64,000 bases of DNA. It comes from Gonocerus acuteangulatus (lineage: Eukaryota; Arthropoda; Insecta; Hemiptera; Coreidae). A program made the translations under genes and the position numbers. Of this stretch, positions 32,152 through 43,068 are shown piece by piece. The DNA lies in NCBI GenBank assembly GCA_946811695.1, contig OX328131.1:7733826-7797825 (forward strand). Reading direction: 5' to 3'. A model generated the notes under the pieces. That model was not told the DNA's origin. It ran no database searches and saw only the letters and a list, made by a program, of their open reading frames with translations. Every line of letters starts with the position of its first letter. Within the stretch, counting starts at the first letter, position 1.

Positions 32152-32225
32152 TGGGGGTATCCTCGAAGATTTGAATAAATGATTCAACAACTCTTTCACT
32201 AGTACAACCTCAATAGCTACATCAA
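32094..32225 (+). repeat. (TA)n tract joined to 'E2' copy 3
   Basis: About 57 bp of TA followed by CTGGGGGTATCCTCGAAGAT and ACAACCTCAATAGCTAC, a diverged copy of the 2538-2668 repeat in the same relation to the microsatellite. Confidence 0.6.
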
Positions 32226-32439
32226 ATAGATTCTCCTGTGTGAACACTTTCATGGAATTTGACGGTTGTCGTTAATCTAACGATTGATACTAATTGATAA
32301 CATTAATAAAATTGGAAAGGGCAAATTTGGTCTCATCCCGTGCCCCCCAAAAATCAAATGCATCGATTTTTATGGTTAACAAACTCGACGTTTCTTTTGT
32401 TAAGGGGATGTTGTTTGTACACCTAGATCTATGGCGAAT

Positions 32440-33108
32440 TCGTAACGGGTCTGACAGCGATCATCATGTTAACACATACATGTGCGAAATTAGTAACGGG
32501 TCTGACAGCGATCATCATGTTAACACATACATGTGCGAAATTAGTAACGGGTCTGACAGCGATCATCATGTTAACACATACATGTGCGAAATTAGTAACG
32601 GGTCTGACAGCGATCATCATGTTAACACATACATGTGCGAAATTAGTAACGGGTCTGACAGCGATCATCATGTTAACACATACATGTGCGAAATTAGTAA
32701 CGAGTCTGACAGCGATCATCATGTTAACACATAGATGTGCGAAATTAGTAACGGGTCTGACAGCGATCATCATGTTAACACATACATGTGCGAAATTAGT
32801 AACGGGTCTGACAGCGATCATCATGTTAACACATACATGCGCGAAATTAGTAACGGGTCTGACAGCGATCATCATGTTAACACATACATGTGCGAAATTA
32901 GTAACGAGTCTGACAGCGATCATCATGTTAACACATACATGTGCGAAATTAGTAACGGGTCTGACAGCGATCATCATGTTCACACATACATGTGCGAAAT
33001 TAGTAACGGGTCTGACAGCGATCATCATGTTCACACATACATTTGCGAAATTAGTAATGGTTCTGACACCGATCATCATGTTAACACGTACATGTGCGAA
33101 ATTTTCAG
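32440..33108. repeat. 51-bp minisatellite, ~13 copies
   Basis: The unit includes ACGGGTCTGACAGCGATCAT and CATGTTAACACATACATGTG. As 51 is divisible by three, several long frames on both strands (about 145-245 codons) cross it; none has a recognisable domain, and all three frames being open argues for repeat artefact. Confidence 0.93.
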
Positions 33109-33241
33109 GCAAATATTCCCGACAGTTCCTCCATTTGAAAATTCCCAATCCAAGGAACAACACTATACGTGAAACATTGTAAAAACTGATTATGTCTCGT
33201 TTAGGACTATAGAGGGCTATGAGCGATCAGACAAGGGTGAT

Positions 33242-33243
<2 letters not shown>

Positions 33244-33291
<48 letters not shown>

Positions 33292-33454
33292 GGCGCATCT
33301 ACATCTAGGTCATTAGCGCCGACAGCCAGGGTGCAGCGAGGAATTTTACCAGCGAGCCGTGGGATGATAAAATTCCTGCCGGAGGTTGGGAATCGAACCC
33401 ACCATCTCCCGCTTATGAATCCAAGGCGCTAGCCATTAGACCACGGGAGACCCC
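33244..33454 (-). mobile_element. tRNA-derived SINE (Met-like head) with 11-bp target duplication
   Basis: Flanked by AAGGGTGATAG at 33233-33243 and 33455-33465. On the minus strand it begins GGGGTCTCCCGTGGTCTAAT, has B box GGTTCGATTCCCAAC and an anticodon-loop-like TTCATAA (CAT), then a body ending GGCGCTAATGACCTAGATGT plus GATGCGCCGTAAAA and a long A tail (seen as T at 33247-33289). Intact boxes, long tail and perfect duplication indicate a fairly recent insertion. Confidence 0.85.
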
Positions 33455-34246
33455 AAGGGTGATAGTGTTTATCAATACAGTAGGGTTCCGATTAACCGAG
33501 TTGGTGGGAGCCAAGGTCGCCTCGGTTAATCGGAACCATACCAATAGCAATTGGAAATGTAGGTTGTTTTTGAATAAAAACTACTTATATGCTAAAAAAA
33601 CTAATATTTAATAATAATAATGCATAATAATAATATGTAGTAATAACAATAATAACAGAAACCGTGAGATTATTCTTTAAAAAAGAAATCTTTAATTGTG
33701 GTTTGCCTAAATGAACTATTTCTGTCGGCAGCAGCTGTGTCCCTCCATTTTCTTGGAATCATGAGTTCATTTGGCGGTACATCTCTTCTGCTTTCTAAAT
33801 AGAGAAGGGATCTGTCAAGCAGATTGAAATCCTCTTCATGGCTTATTTTTGGATTTATTTATTTTACGAGCTTCGCAACGACGGCGACTTGCTCTTTTTT
33901 TTAAGATACAGTAAAAAATACAAATTTATATGTTCACAATTATCAGTAACTTATAGTACTAAATACAACAAAAGTTTGAAAAGAGCATAAGACAAAAGTT
34001 AGGAGGTTTGTGTTAAGAATTATGTGCTAAACATTATTTAGAGCCTCGCTTTTTGAAATATAGTTAATATATTTACATAACTTATAACTAAAACTAACAA
34101 CAATTTTTTATTAGGTCATGATGGGGTCTACATGTTGTGGTTTTCCATTAATGACCAAGTAAAATTGAGTAATAATTACATAATAGAAAATAAAAATAAT
34201 AATAATAATTACACTATAGAAAAAAAAAAAAAAATCTTTTGTTTCT

Positions 34247-36640
34247 TCAGATTCTGTGATACAAGTTTATGTGTTTTAAATATTGTAGTATAGAGTGTAT
34301 GTATGGACTACCCTCTGTAAGAAGTTCTTGTAGGTCGTGTGGGATGTTCAGTTTGTCACGTCTTTTACATTCAGTGAGTATATGTTTAATGGTCAATGTT
34401 ATGTTACAAACTCTGCATATTGGTTTGTCTTTTTTCTCCATGAGGTAATTATGTGTGAGCAACGAGTGTCCAATGCGAAGTCTGGTCAGTACTACTTGGT
34501 CTCTTCTTGTCAAGGTATGTTGTTCGTTACTCCATGCTTTTACTGTGTTCTTAATTTGTGATAATTTGTTGTTTGTTTGTAGCCAGTGATGCAACCAGTC
34601 GTTTAATGTATGTGTGCGTAATGTGTGAACTAAATCATCTAACGTAATGTTTTCAATGTCTACGATCTGTTTATTTGTTGCGTCTTTTGCATGTTTGTCT
34701 ACTGATGTACTTAGTCCGATATCCTCGTGTCCGGGTAGCCATAATAGTGTAAGTGTTTGATTGCTGAGTCTGTGTAATTGTTCGTATATCTGTTTAATTA
34801 TTGGATGGTTAGTATAAATGTTATCGAGGGAGCGTCAAGAACTGAGTGAGTCTGTACATAGGAGTATGTTTGTGTTTTCAGTGTTATGTAGTTTTGTTAG
34901 GGCTAAGTGTATGGCGTGTAATTCGGCTGTGTAGATACTTGTGTTGTCATTTAATTTGATTGAATGTGTTTGGTTTTGGTTAATGGCTGCTGCTGCAGTT
35001 CCAGATGGTGTTTTCGATCCGTCTGTGAAGATGTGGATATGGTTACGTTTATCTGCCAAAAGTGAGGTAAATATGGTTTTGTAAATTTTGTTGGATAGTG
35101 GATGATTTTTTTTAAATTGTGCTAGTGTTAAGTCAATTTTGTAGTTTTTAACGCTCCAGGGAGGGAATGTTAACGGTGTGTTTGTGTATGTGGGTGTGTG
35201 TAGTGTGTCTCTGTCAGTGTGATGTTGCATGTTTCTTATGAGTAGTGGCTTCTGTTTTGGATTTTTTTGTATGTATTTGTTTATCAGAGAACTGTCCATA
35301 AAGTATTTTATGCAGGCTGTATTTAAGGTTTTTGATTTTAACAGAAATGTTATGCCCAAGTACTTCCGTCTATACTCCAGTGGAGGTTCTCCAGCTTCTA
35401 CACAAATGCTATCAGCAGGACTTGATCTAAAGGCCCCAGTCGCTATTCTCAGTCCTGTATGATGTATTGTGTTGAGTAGCTTTAAAGTGCTTGGGCTGGC
35501 AGATGAATATACTATACAGCCGTAATCCAGCAGAGATCTGGTATAGGCTCGGTAGAATGTTAGCATTAATGATCTGTCAGCTCCCCACTTTGTGTTACTT
35601 AGAATCCTCAGCAAATTCAAGCTTTTCTTGCATTTGTTAAGGAGTTCTTTTAGATGGGGAACCCATGTTAGTCGTCGGTCAAGCGTGAGTCCCAGAAATG
35701 TTAAGGTGTCTGTCATGTTAATTGTCATGTCATTTAAACGCAGTAAGACAGTTTCTCTTAATCTCTTTCTGGAGAAAATGATATAGGACGATTTGTCCGG
35801 AGAAAATTTGAAACCAGTATTAGAGCACCAGTTTTCGAGGTTGGTAATTGTGTTTTGTATGTAAGTTTGTGCAGTATTCAGTTTCTTGTATGGGATGTAA
35901 AGGAGAAGGTCATCAGCATACATACAGTAAGAAACTTCCCTGGGGATACATTTTATGATAGAATTCACAGCAATTTTGAACAACGTTGTGCTCAGTACAC
36001 CTCCCTGAGGCACTCCATTTTCTTGTGGGAACGTGTCAGATAAATATGTACCTATCTTCACCCGGAATGTTCGCTGAGTTAGATACCTGTCCAAGAACAT
36101 GATGATATTTCCCTGAACACCCCACTCGTTTAACTGGGAGAATATAAGTCTTCTCCATACTGTATCATATGCCTTTTCTATGTCAAGGGATACAGCTAAG
36201 ACAGACTTTTTTTCAAGAAAAGAATTAAGGATTACGGCTTCCATTGTGGCCAAGTGGTGCATAGTGGAATGTTCTGTTCGAAAGCCGCATAGGTGAGGGG
36301 ATAAATGGTTTCCATTTTCTAGGAACCACAACAATCTTTTATTGATTATTTTTTCTGCCACCTTACAGACCGTGCTTGTTAAAGAAATCGGTCGATAAGA
36401 AGATGGAGAATTTTTGTCTTTACCGGGCTTGAGTATTGGGACTATAACTGCTTCATTCCAGGAGTGAGGATAGGTACCATTCTTGTAAACCTTATTAAGT
36501 AGGTCAAGAAGAAGCAAGAGACCGCACTCTGGTAGATTTTGTAGCATGTCATATGTAATGTTATCAAGGCCAGGAGATGTTTTGCCGGCTGATGATAGTG
36601 CTAACTTTAGTTCGTTCAGTGTAAAGGGGTTATTTAGCAT
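34247..36640 (-). pseudogene. I-type ORF2, reverse transcriptase, RNase H and zinc knuckle
   Basis: RT motifs in order: SPGLDNITYDMLQNLPECG, SSYRPISLTSTVCKVAEK, AVSLDIEKAYDTVWRR (first catalytic Asp), NGVPQGGVLSTTLFKIA and YCMYADDLLLYIPY (YADD intact). Then the thumb and an RNase H domain: HIFTDGSKTPSG, IYTAELHAIHLAL, NILLCTDSLSS. An in-frame TGA (34836-34838) interrupts RNase H, after which it goes on (LLWLPGHEDIG) to the knuckle CRVCNITLTIKHILTEC and a stop at 34247-34249. An RNase H in ORF2 places it in the I superfamily. Only one stop and one 7-bp duplication separate it from an intact ORF2, so it is rather young. Confidence 0.9.
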
Positions 36641-37940
36641 TTAGCGAATGTTTAAAGTATGGTAATATTGGGATAGTAGTCCTTTCTGTTTGTCTTTTGT
36701 GCTCTAGAAATTGTTGTGTGTAGTTGTCACTACTAGAAATTTTACTGAAGTGATTTCCTAGTAAGTTTGATATGGCGTATGGTTCTGTTATAGTGTTGTC
36801 ATTATGTTTTTGTCCAGTAATTGGGGCGCGATACTTTTTATGTTTGATCTTGTTAATTTGATTCCAAACCTCTTTCATTGAAGAATGGCAGTTTATACTC
36901 GATACAAAATCTATCCAACAATTTCTCTTGCTATTCTTGATGACCCACTGTGCCTTAGCTTTCAATTTTTTGTAATTAATAAGGTTTACCTCTGTTGGGT
37001 TCCTACGAAATAAATTTAGTGCTCTCTTTCTTTCAGTCACAGCCGCTTTACATTCACTATTCCACCAAGGGACGGGTATAGTCTTGTGAGAGAAACATGT
37101 CTTTGGAATACTAATTTCAGCTGCTTCAATTAGTGTGTGTGTGAATTCGTCAATGTTGCGTATGCTTTGGTTGCTGAGTTTGTCTGTTATATATTTTTTG
37201 TATAAGTCCCAGTTTGCTTTGTTTGTATTGTACCTGCTCTCTGATGGAAAGACGGGTATGGGTGTGTTCGGTTTTATGTGTATAGGGAAGTGATCGCTTC
37301 CATGAGAATCAGAATCAACTTCCCACGAAAAGCGAGAGTGTATGTCCGGTGTACAAAGGGAGACATCAATGTTAGTCATTGTTCCAGTTCGTGTGCATAA
37401 ATGTGTTGGAGATTGATCGTTAAGGGCTATTAAATCAAATTGTTCAAATTTGTTTTGTAGTTGTTGTCCTTTACTTGAGGTGGTCGTCGAGTTCCACATA
37501 GGACTTAAGGCATTTACGTCACTTAACAAGAGAACGGGAGTCGGTAATTGTGTCAGTAAGTCGTGTATTTCATGTATGTCTATTGGTTCACTAGGTAGAA
37601 AATAAATGGAGCATACTGTAACTCTGAAAGGGAGATGAACAGAGACTGCAACTGCTTGAAGTGTTGTTCTCAGCTGGATAGGATTGCTATGCACGATATC
37701 ACTAACGAGTATAGCAACACCTTCACAAGCTCTACCACCCAAGGAGTAGTCTCTTCTATAAGTAGAATAGCTATGTATACTGAATTGCTTACCCTGTGTT
37801 AAGTGAGTTTCTTGAATAGCGACGACTTGGGGCTGTCTCTCCTTTAACAAACATTTTAGGTTTTCAAAATGCCTATGAATGCCATTAATGTTCCATTGTA
37901 GTATAGACATTGGACAATGGGTAGATATGAGTGATGACAA
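36630..37940 (-). pseudogene. I-type ORF2, apurinic endonuclease domain
   Basis: First ATG of the domain is at about 37910 (MSILQWNINGIHRH); the frame is open from the insertion junction. It shows the full APE order: QWNINGI, VVAIQETHL (catalytic Glu), RDYSLGGRACEGVAILV, LLLSDVNALSPMW (GDFNA equivalent, written SDVNA), and DSHGSDHFPIHI (SDH). It nicks target DNA to prime reverse transcription. A 7-bp duplication (GCTAAAT twice, near 36635-36648) shifts the frame just before the RT, giving a stop at 36630. Confidence 0.88.
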
Positions 37941-38427
37941 TTATTTTTGGAGGAATGGTTTCCACATCTTCTTCAACATCTTCTTCGGGATTGGCCTTCA
38001 TTACCTCATTAATAATTTCATCTTCCGTAAGGACTGTCGCTCTGTTTATTGTGTCGTCGTTTAACCAATCTATAACTTCGGAATCCATTATATCCGGGGA
38101 GTTGAGGCATTTCAACAAATCCCACAACTCCTGATTTGTTGGAGGTTCGTCAATTGTCTGGCTATCATGGATAATTCGAGGCCACAGGTTTTTCGAAGTT
38201 TTATTTACTGTGCTTTTTGTTACAGAATGCCAAGAATCAGCAGCCATATAAATCACATCCTTAATAGATATTTTCTTTAATTTTCGAATTAACCCTTCCT
38301 CTTCAGCTAATAGCATTTCAGACAAAAGCTTCTTTTTGTAGTATCGTTTGAAGGCCGAAATTACTCCTTGCTCCATAGTCTGGATTATAGACGTGACATT
38401 TGCAGGGAAAAACATCGATTTTATTTC

Positions 38428-39712
38428 GCCCTCACATAGGACACCCTCGTCAGGATGTGATGGTGCATTATCGATTAGGAGCAGGGCTCGATGAGGTAGT
38501 TTCGCCCACCATAGGACACCCTCGTCAGGATGTGATGTTGCATTATCAATTAGGAGCAGGGCTCGATGAGGTAGTTTCGCCTTCGCATAGGACACGCTCG
38601 TCGGGATGTGATGGTGCATTATCAATTAGGAGCAGGGCTCGATGAGGTAGTTTCGCCCTCGCATAGGACACCCTCGTCAGGATGTGATGGTGCATTATCA
38701 ATTAGGAACAGGGCTCGATGAGGTAGTTTCGCCTTCGCATAGGACACGCTCGTCGGGATGTGATGGTGCATTATCAATTAGGAACAGGGCTCGATGAGGT
38801 AGTTTCGCCTTCGCATAGGACACCCTCGTCAGGATGTGATGGTGCATTATCAATTAGGAACAGGGCTCGATGAGGTAGTTTCGCCTTCGCATAGGACACG
38901 CTCGTCGGGATGTGATGGTGCATTATCAATTAGGAACAGGGCTCGATGAGGTAGTTTCGCCCTCACATAGGACACCCTCGTCAGGATGTGATGGTGCATT
39001 ATCAATTAGGAACAGGGCTCGATGAGGTAGTTTCGCCTTCGCATAGGACACGCTCGTCGGGATATGATGGTGCATTATAAATTAGGAGCAGGGCTCGATG
39101 AGGTAGTTTCGCCCTCGCATAGGACACGCTCGTCAGGATGTGATGGTGCATTATCAATTAGGAACAGGGCTCGATGAGGTAGTTTCGCCCTCACATAGGA
39201 CACCCTCGTCAGGATGTGATGTTGCATTATCAATTAGGAGCAGGGCTCGATGAGGTAGTTTCGCCTTCGCATAGGACACGCTCGTCGGGATGTGATGGTG
39301 CATTATCAATTAGGAACAGGGCTCGATGAGGTAGTTTCGCCCTCACATAGGACACCCTCGTCAGGATGTGATGGTGCATTATCAATTAGGAACAGGGCTC
39401 GATGAGGTAGTTTCGCCTTCGCATAGGACACGCTCGTCGGGATATGATGGTGCATTATAAATTAGGAGCAGGGCTCGATGAGGTAGTTTCGCCCTCGCAT
39501 AGGACACGCTCGTCAGGATGTGATGGTGCATTATCAATTAGGAACAGGGCTCGATGAGGTAGTTTCGCCCTCACATAGGACACCCTCGTCAGGATGTGAT
39601 GTTGCATTATCAATTAGGAGCAGGGCTCGATGAGGTAGTTTCGCCTTCGCATAGGACACGCTCGTCGGGATGTGATGGTGCATTATCAATTAGGAGCAGG
39701 GCTTCGATGAGG
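38428..39712. repeat. ~76-bp minisatellite (~17 copies) grown from the Tigger catalytic motif
   Basis: The unit covers the DNAPSHPDEGVL coding region and contains GATGTGATG(G/T)TGCATTATCA. Two unit types alternate in part of the array (CCTCACATAGGACACCCTCG and CTTCGCATAGGACACGCTCG), giving a ~152-bp dimeric higher order. A unit of 76 bp breaks the frame, so the amplification inactivated the transposase. Confidence 0.9.
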
Positions 39713-40215
39713 TAGTTTTTTTTGTCCAGAAATTGTTTTACATGAGGTACAAAATGGTGCTTACGATTTGAGACTCTCAAATTGAGAGTTGTATCTCTTC
39801 TGAGAATCGGGATGAAGTTCCCGTCGTGGCCATTGGCTCAACTTCATATATATATACACATAGCCACACCCCCCACCCCTTGACATCTCGGTTAATCGAG
39901 ATCGCGGTTGACCGGACCTCGGTTAATCGGAACCCTACTGTACTTAGCCAAAGCTAAGGCTGAAAACTTTTTAAATCTCCTAGTAATAAGATTATAATAG
40001 TGAGAATTCATACCGCCAATTTTTTGCACGGGGAATATAGGCCATGCCCTTTTCCTTCCATCTAACCATCTATTTGAACTCGTAAATTTATAGTATAAAT
40101 TGTTTTCAGCCTTAGCTTTGGCTAAGTATTGATAAATATTAAACACTATCTCCCTTGTCTGACCTCTCAAGACCTTTTCTAGTCCTAAACGAGACACAAC
40201 CAGTTTTTATTGAGT

Positions 40216-42024
40216 TTTACGTAGCATCTTGTTCATTGGAATGAGAATTTGCGAATTGCGGAACCGTCGGGAATATGTTCGTCAGAATTTTGCGCATGCG
40301 GAATTAAACTTTACCATCTAACTGAACGGGCTACATATGTAATTCTTTCAACCTCATTAGATGAAGACCTCTGGGATGTCCGAAAACCAAAAGTGCTTAT
40401 TTCGTCCCTACCATGTCAAACTATCGAATATGCAAATCGGAGCAAACTAAAGAACGAACATAATCTATCCATTGACAAGGTAAAATATTAAAAAAAATGG
40501 TCTTATTCGATGCTGTAATGCATTAAAGGCTATTCTAAAGGGATTAGAGTTTACAATTTACGATAAGCCGTATCCTCCACAATCCAAGAGCCAAGTCCGA
40601 GTTTTTGCATATTCGGTAGTTTCACATGGTAGGGACGCTATGATAACAAAAATAATTTCTTTTAGAGCCTTCTGCTCAAATTTAGGAACATAAATATGCT
40701 TTAGGTCCACCAGACAAACCTATGTAATGTATTGTATAACATACAGTCTTGTTTTCCTTACATGGCCACCGCGCATGCGCGCGAACGTCACCGGACTTTT
40801 TTGTTACGCTTTTTTCAGTTTAGTCATCGCTAAAGCATATTTATGCTAAAACGTGCTGACAAAGAGCTTATTATTTTATGTTTGCCACAAGCAGCTGTAC
40901 TGAAGGAATGCTTGCTAAGAAGAGCGAGGAGGCATGTATTTTTCAAAAATTCTTTCATGAGTCCAACCTCAATAGCTACTTTCCTTCGGAGGAAAGTGCT
41001 AAATCCTGTCTTTCATACTTTGCCCAAACCACAGTAGGCATTCTATAAAATTCCTAGGGGACGTATGAAATACACTTTATTTCATACATTACCGGCACAT
41101 ACACATTTACCGGTACATTTACCGGATTTAGGCATTCTATATAATGTCTGTGCATTCTATAGATTGACTGATTTTATACTTTGCCGATAACATATATATA
41201 AAATTAATTATTACGAAATACATTTGCATCCACACAATATTGCACTATATTTAGACCAAAGGAAGTCTTCTTCACCTGGATATTAAACCTTACAACCACC
41301 GCAAACCTAAATGCCGACAAATAAGTGTTCTAGTGGGAAGACTCTGCTAGCAAGGACTTTTTATTTTAGCCAAAGTATTTTCGTTCAAATTTCAACAACA
41401 AAGCAACATTATAACTTCTTAATAAAATAAAAAACTGCTATCTAGACCAGTAAACAATTTGATCTAAATTATTTCCATGATGCCTGGAAAAATTAAATCG
41501 ATAGAATTATCTCTAATAAAATCCCCCTCGACAATTTAATTCTCTTTCCAGTTCACCCCCCCCCCCCCCTAAACTCAATCTCTCTCTCTCTCCCTTAATT
41601 ATATCAACTTTTTCTCTCTCTATCTTTTAATTCGACATGGATTTCTACTTACAGGTTTATAATAGGCTCTGATATTGTTTTCCAAAGGAAATGGGCCAAT
41701 TTTCACCCTTCTCCAAATGGTCCCAACTTTTTTAGTATTATCTTTATATCCAGTTATTAAAAAGGAAATTCATCCATTCTTTGTATAAATAATATAATGT
41801 GCTTAACAGGCGGTTTTCAGTCGCCTGAGCACACACAACCAAACTGAAAATAACAATAGAATAATGGAATTAAGATAACTTAATGTAATTTAATCCTGTA
41901 AAATTGAAAAAATAATGAAATATCGGAATCGTAACGGTATCGTGCAGATTTTCAAGTACTCTGCGAATTATTTCCTACAATATAAACATGTGGAACAAAC
42001 GAAACCTTATATACTTTTTATATA
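40216..42024. other. Stretch without genes; dispersed repeats at 40655-40850 and 40940-41005
   Basis: 40655-40850 is the reverse-complement relative of 24760-25035. 40940-41005 is a partial E2 copy (GAGTCCAACCTCAATAGCTA, CTTTCCTTCGGAGGAAAG). The rest (41040-42024) is AT-rich with a C run and CT-rich tract near 41550-41620; no coding seen. Confidence 0.55.
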
Positions 42025-42876
42025 CACTCCTCGTCAAAAGTATTGCAACACCTTCAAATCTACTGATTACTGAAAAATTATGACCCAGGAAGCTTAGGGC
42101 AATACAGAATATTTAGATACAGTTAAAATAAAGAAATTTATTCAGAAAAAATAATAAAAATAATGTCAACTTATAAAAGATAAAATGAAAAATTACTTAA
42201 TTAAAGAAAATTTTGAAAATTCAAAATTTCCAAAAACCTTATTTATTGAAATCAGTAGGCCGTATTCCCTCCACGAGACCTTATAATAGCCTCCATGCGA
42301 CGTGGCATGCTTCTGAAGAGGTCCTGGATGAAGTCCTGAGGGATAGCCTCCCATTCCTCCAGAACTGCTGCCTCCAGCTCCGCAAGTGTGGAAATTCTTG
42401 AATTTCTCCCTCGGACTCTTCTTTTCAGGGCATCCTACAGATGTTCGATGCAATTAAGGTCCGGGCTCCTCGCAGGCCACTCCAATGTGGTCTGGCATTA
42501 TCCTGCATTAAAAGGGCTCCAGGCCCTATGAAGGGCAAGTATGGCATTACATGTTCTTCCAGGATCTCTTCCACATACCTGGCACCAGTGAGGCCTCTGC
42601 CAGGCAACGCCACAAGATCCGTGCGGGCCTCCCAGGAAATGCCTCCCCAGAACATGACAGAGCCTCCGCCAAAAGCGACTCTTGGGGTTATACAGGCTTG
42701 ATAGTAGCGCTCTCCCGGTCTTCTCAATGCTCTCTCGCGGCCATCTGGGCTATTCAGGGCCACCCGTGTCTCATCCGTGAAGAGCACTTTCTTCCAATCA
42801 TCTACTAACCAATCCCGGTGATCAAGCGCAAACCTTAGCCTTGCTCTTCGGTGTTCCCTGGTGAGTAGGGGGCTTC
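42025..42876 (-). mobile_element. Tc1-type transposon, truncated
   Basis: The 3' inverted-repeat end is CACTCCTCGTCAAAAGTATT after TA (42023-42024), the usual start of insect Tc1-like elements. The other end is missing: at about 42877 the sequence switches to a retrozyme-family fragment. Confidence 0.75.
42250..42874 (-). pseudogene. Tc1-type transposase, catalytic part (internal deletion, stop)
   Basis: From 42874 on the minus strand: LLTREHRRARLRFALDHRDW, then VLFTDETRVALNSPDGRE (first catalytic Asp), FGGGSVMFWGGIS, LPFIGPGALLMQDNARPHW (second catalytic Asp). Right after ARPH a deletion of roughly 60 bp plus a frame change joins directly to EWPARSPDLN, followed by IEHL (catalytic Glu) and an in-frame TAG where Trp is expected. 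The end reads LAELEAAVLEEWEAIPQD and SMPRRMEAIIRSRGGNTAY, the usual Tc1 C-terminus. The N-terminal DNA-binding domain is missing. Inactive. Confidence 0.88.
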
Positions 42877-43016
42877 CTCAAGGACGAGAAGAAACAACAA
42901 ACACCTGGCTGAAGAACATGGAGATGAACCCATTGAAGTATTCCAGGAAGAAGTGAGGAGGAGTACCACCGCTGGAGAGAAATGCCGTTCCATCCAAAAA
43001 TATATATATATTATAT
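42877..43016 (+). repeat. 331-family retrozyme fragment with hammerhead, then (TA)n
   Basis: Matches the last ~120 bp of the 331-bp unit with about 10% differences and ends in the same way, CCATCCAAAAATATATATA. Hammerhead region 42904-42947: stem I CCTGG/CCAGG intact, core CTGAAGA intact, stem II reduced to ATGG/CCAT with a mismatch, and GAAG in place of GAAA. Probably inactive or weak. Confidence 0.7.
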
Positions 43017-43068
43017 TTTTTCTTGAAAATCTGATGTTGTCTTTATAGGCAAAGAAGAGAGGTATGTT

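Larger units (their letters stand above)
33854..37940 (-). mobile_element. I-superfamily non-LTR retrotransposon inserted in the Tigger gene
   Basis: A 4,087-bp insertion bounded by TTATTTTTGGA on both sides (33843-33853 and 37941-37951), an 11-bp target duplication. It begins right at the endonuclease start of ORF2, so ORF1 and the 5' UTR are missing (5' truncation on insertion). Its 3' end, on the minus strand, reads GCGAAGCTCGTAAAATAAAT. Encodes endonuclease, RT, RNase H and a zinc knuckle. Confidence 0.92.
33670..38440 (-). pseudogene. Tigger transposase, catalytic remnant and C-terminus, split by a retrotransposon
   Basis: Minus strand, first part (about 38440 to 37942): the second catalytic Asp region LLLIDNAPSHPDEGVL, then GEIKSMFFPANVTSIIQTME and GVISAFKRYYKKKLL, the core of Tigger/jerky-type DDE transposases; further on a helical, acidic segment ends EEDVETIPPK. 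There the I-type retrotransposon interrupts. Second part (33853 to 33670): SHEEDFNLLDRSLLYLES and a C-terminus KDFFFKE with stop at 33670-33672; the two parts are in the same frame once the insertion and one target copy are set aside. The first catalytic Asp and the helix-turn-helix domain are absent. Confidence 0.85.
33478..39940 (-). mobile_element. pogo/Tigger-type DNA transposon with nested insertions (TA target duplication)
   Basis: Terminal inverted repeats CAGTAGGGTTCCGATTAACC at 33478 and its exact complement ending at 39940, each flanked by TA (33476-33477; 39941-39942). The inverted repeat and TA target are typical of Tigger elements. Without the 4.1-kb retrotransposon (33854-37940) and the 76-bp array (38428-39712) only about 1.1 kb is left, with the middle and C-terminal part of the transposase on the minus strand. 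The N-terminal DNA-binding half is missing. Confidence 0.88.
33176..40215. mobile_element. Outer inverted-repeat element split by a Tigger insertion
   Basis: The left arm (33176-33476, interrupted by a SINE) contains GTCTCGTTTAGGACTA, CAGACAAGGG and GTGTTTATCAATA; the right arm (about 40107-40205) is the reverse complement. Joining the sequence across the Tigger at its TA gives ATCAATACTTAGCCAAAGC, exactly as present in reverse at about 40110-40133. This shows the foldback was there before the Tigger came in. A small inner palindrome (39943-39968 against 40107-40133) remains. Confidence 0.7.

Noticed and set aside
32429..33182. Long frames with 17-residue repeats on both strands
   Set aside because: The 51-bp minisatellite keeps every frame open; no recognisable domain, and all frames look equally 'coding'.
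38440..39700. CTGACGA on the minus strand of the 76-bp repeats followed by GAAAC, resembling a hammerhead core
   Set aside because: The sequence between cannot form stem II, stem III is not palindromic, and the bases are explained as codons of the Tigger catalytic motif.
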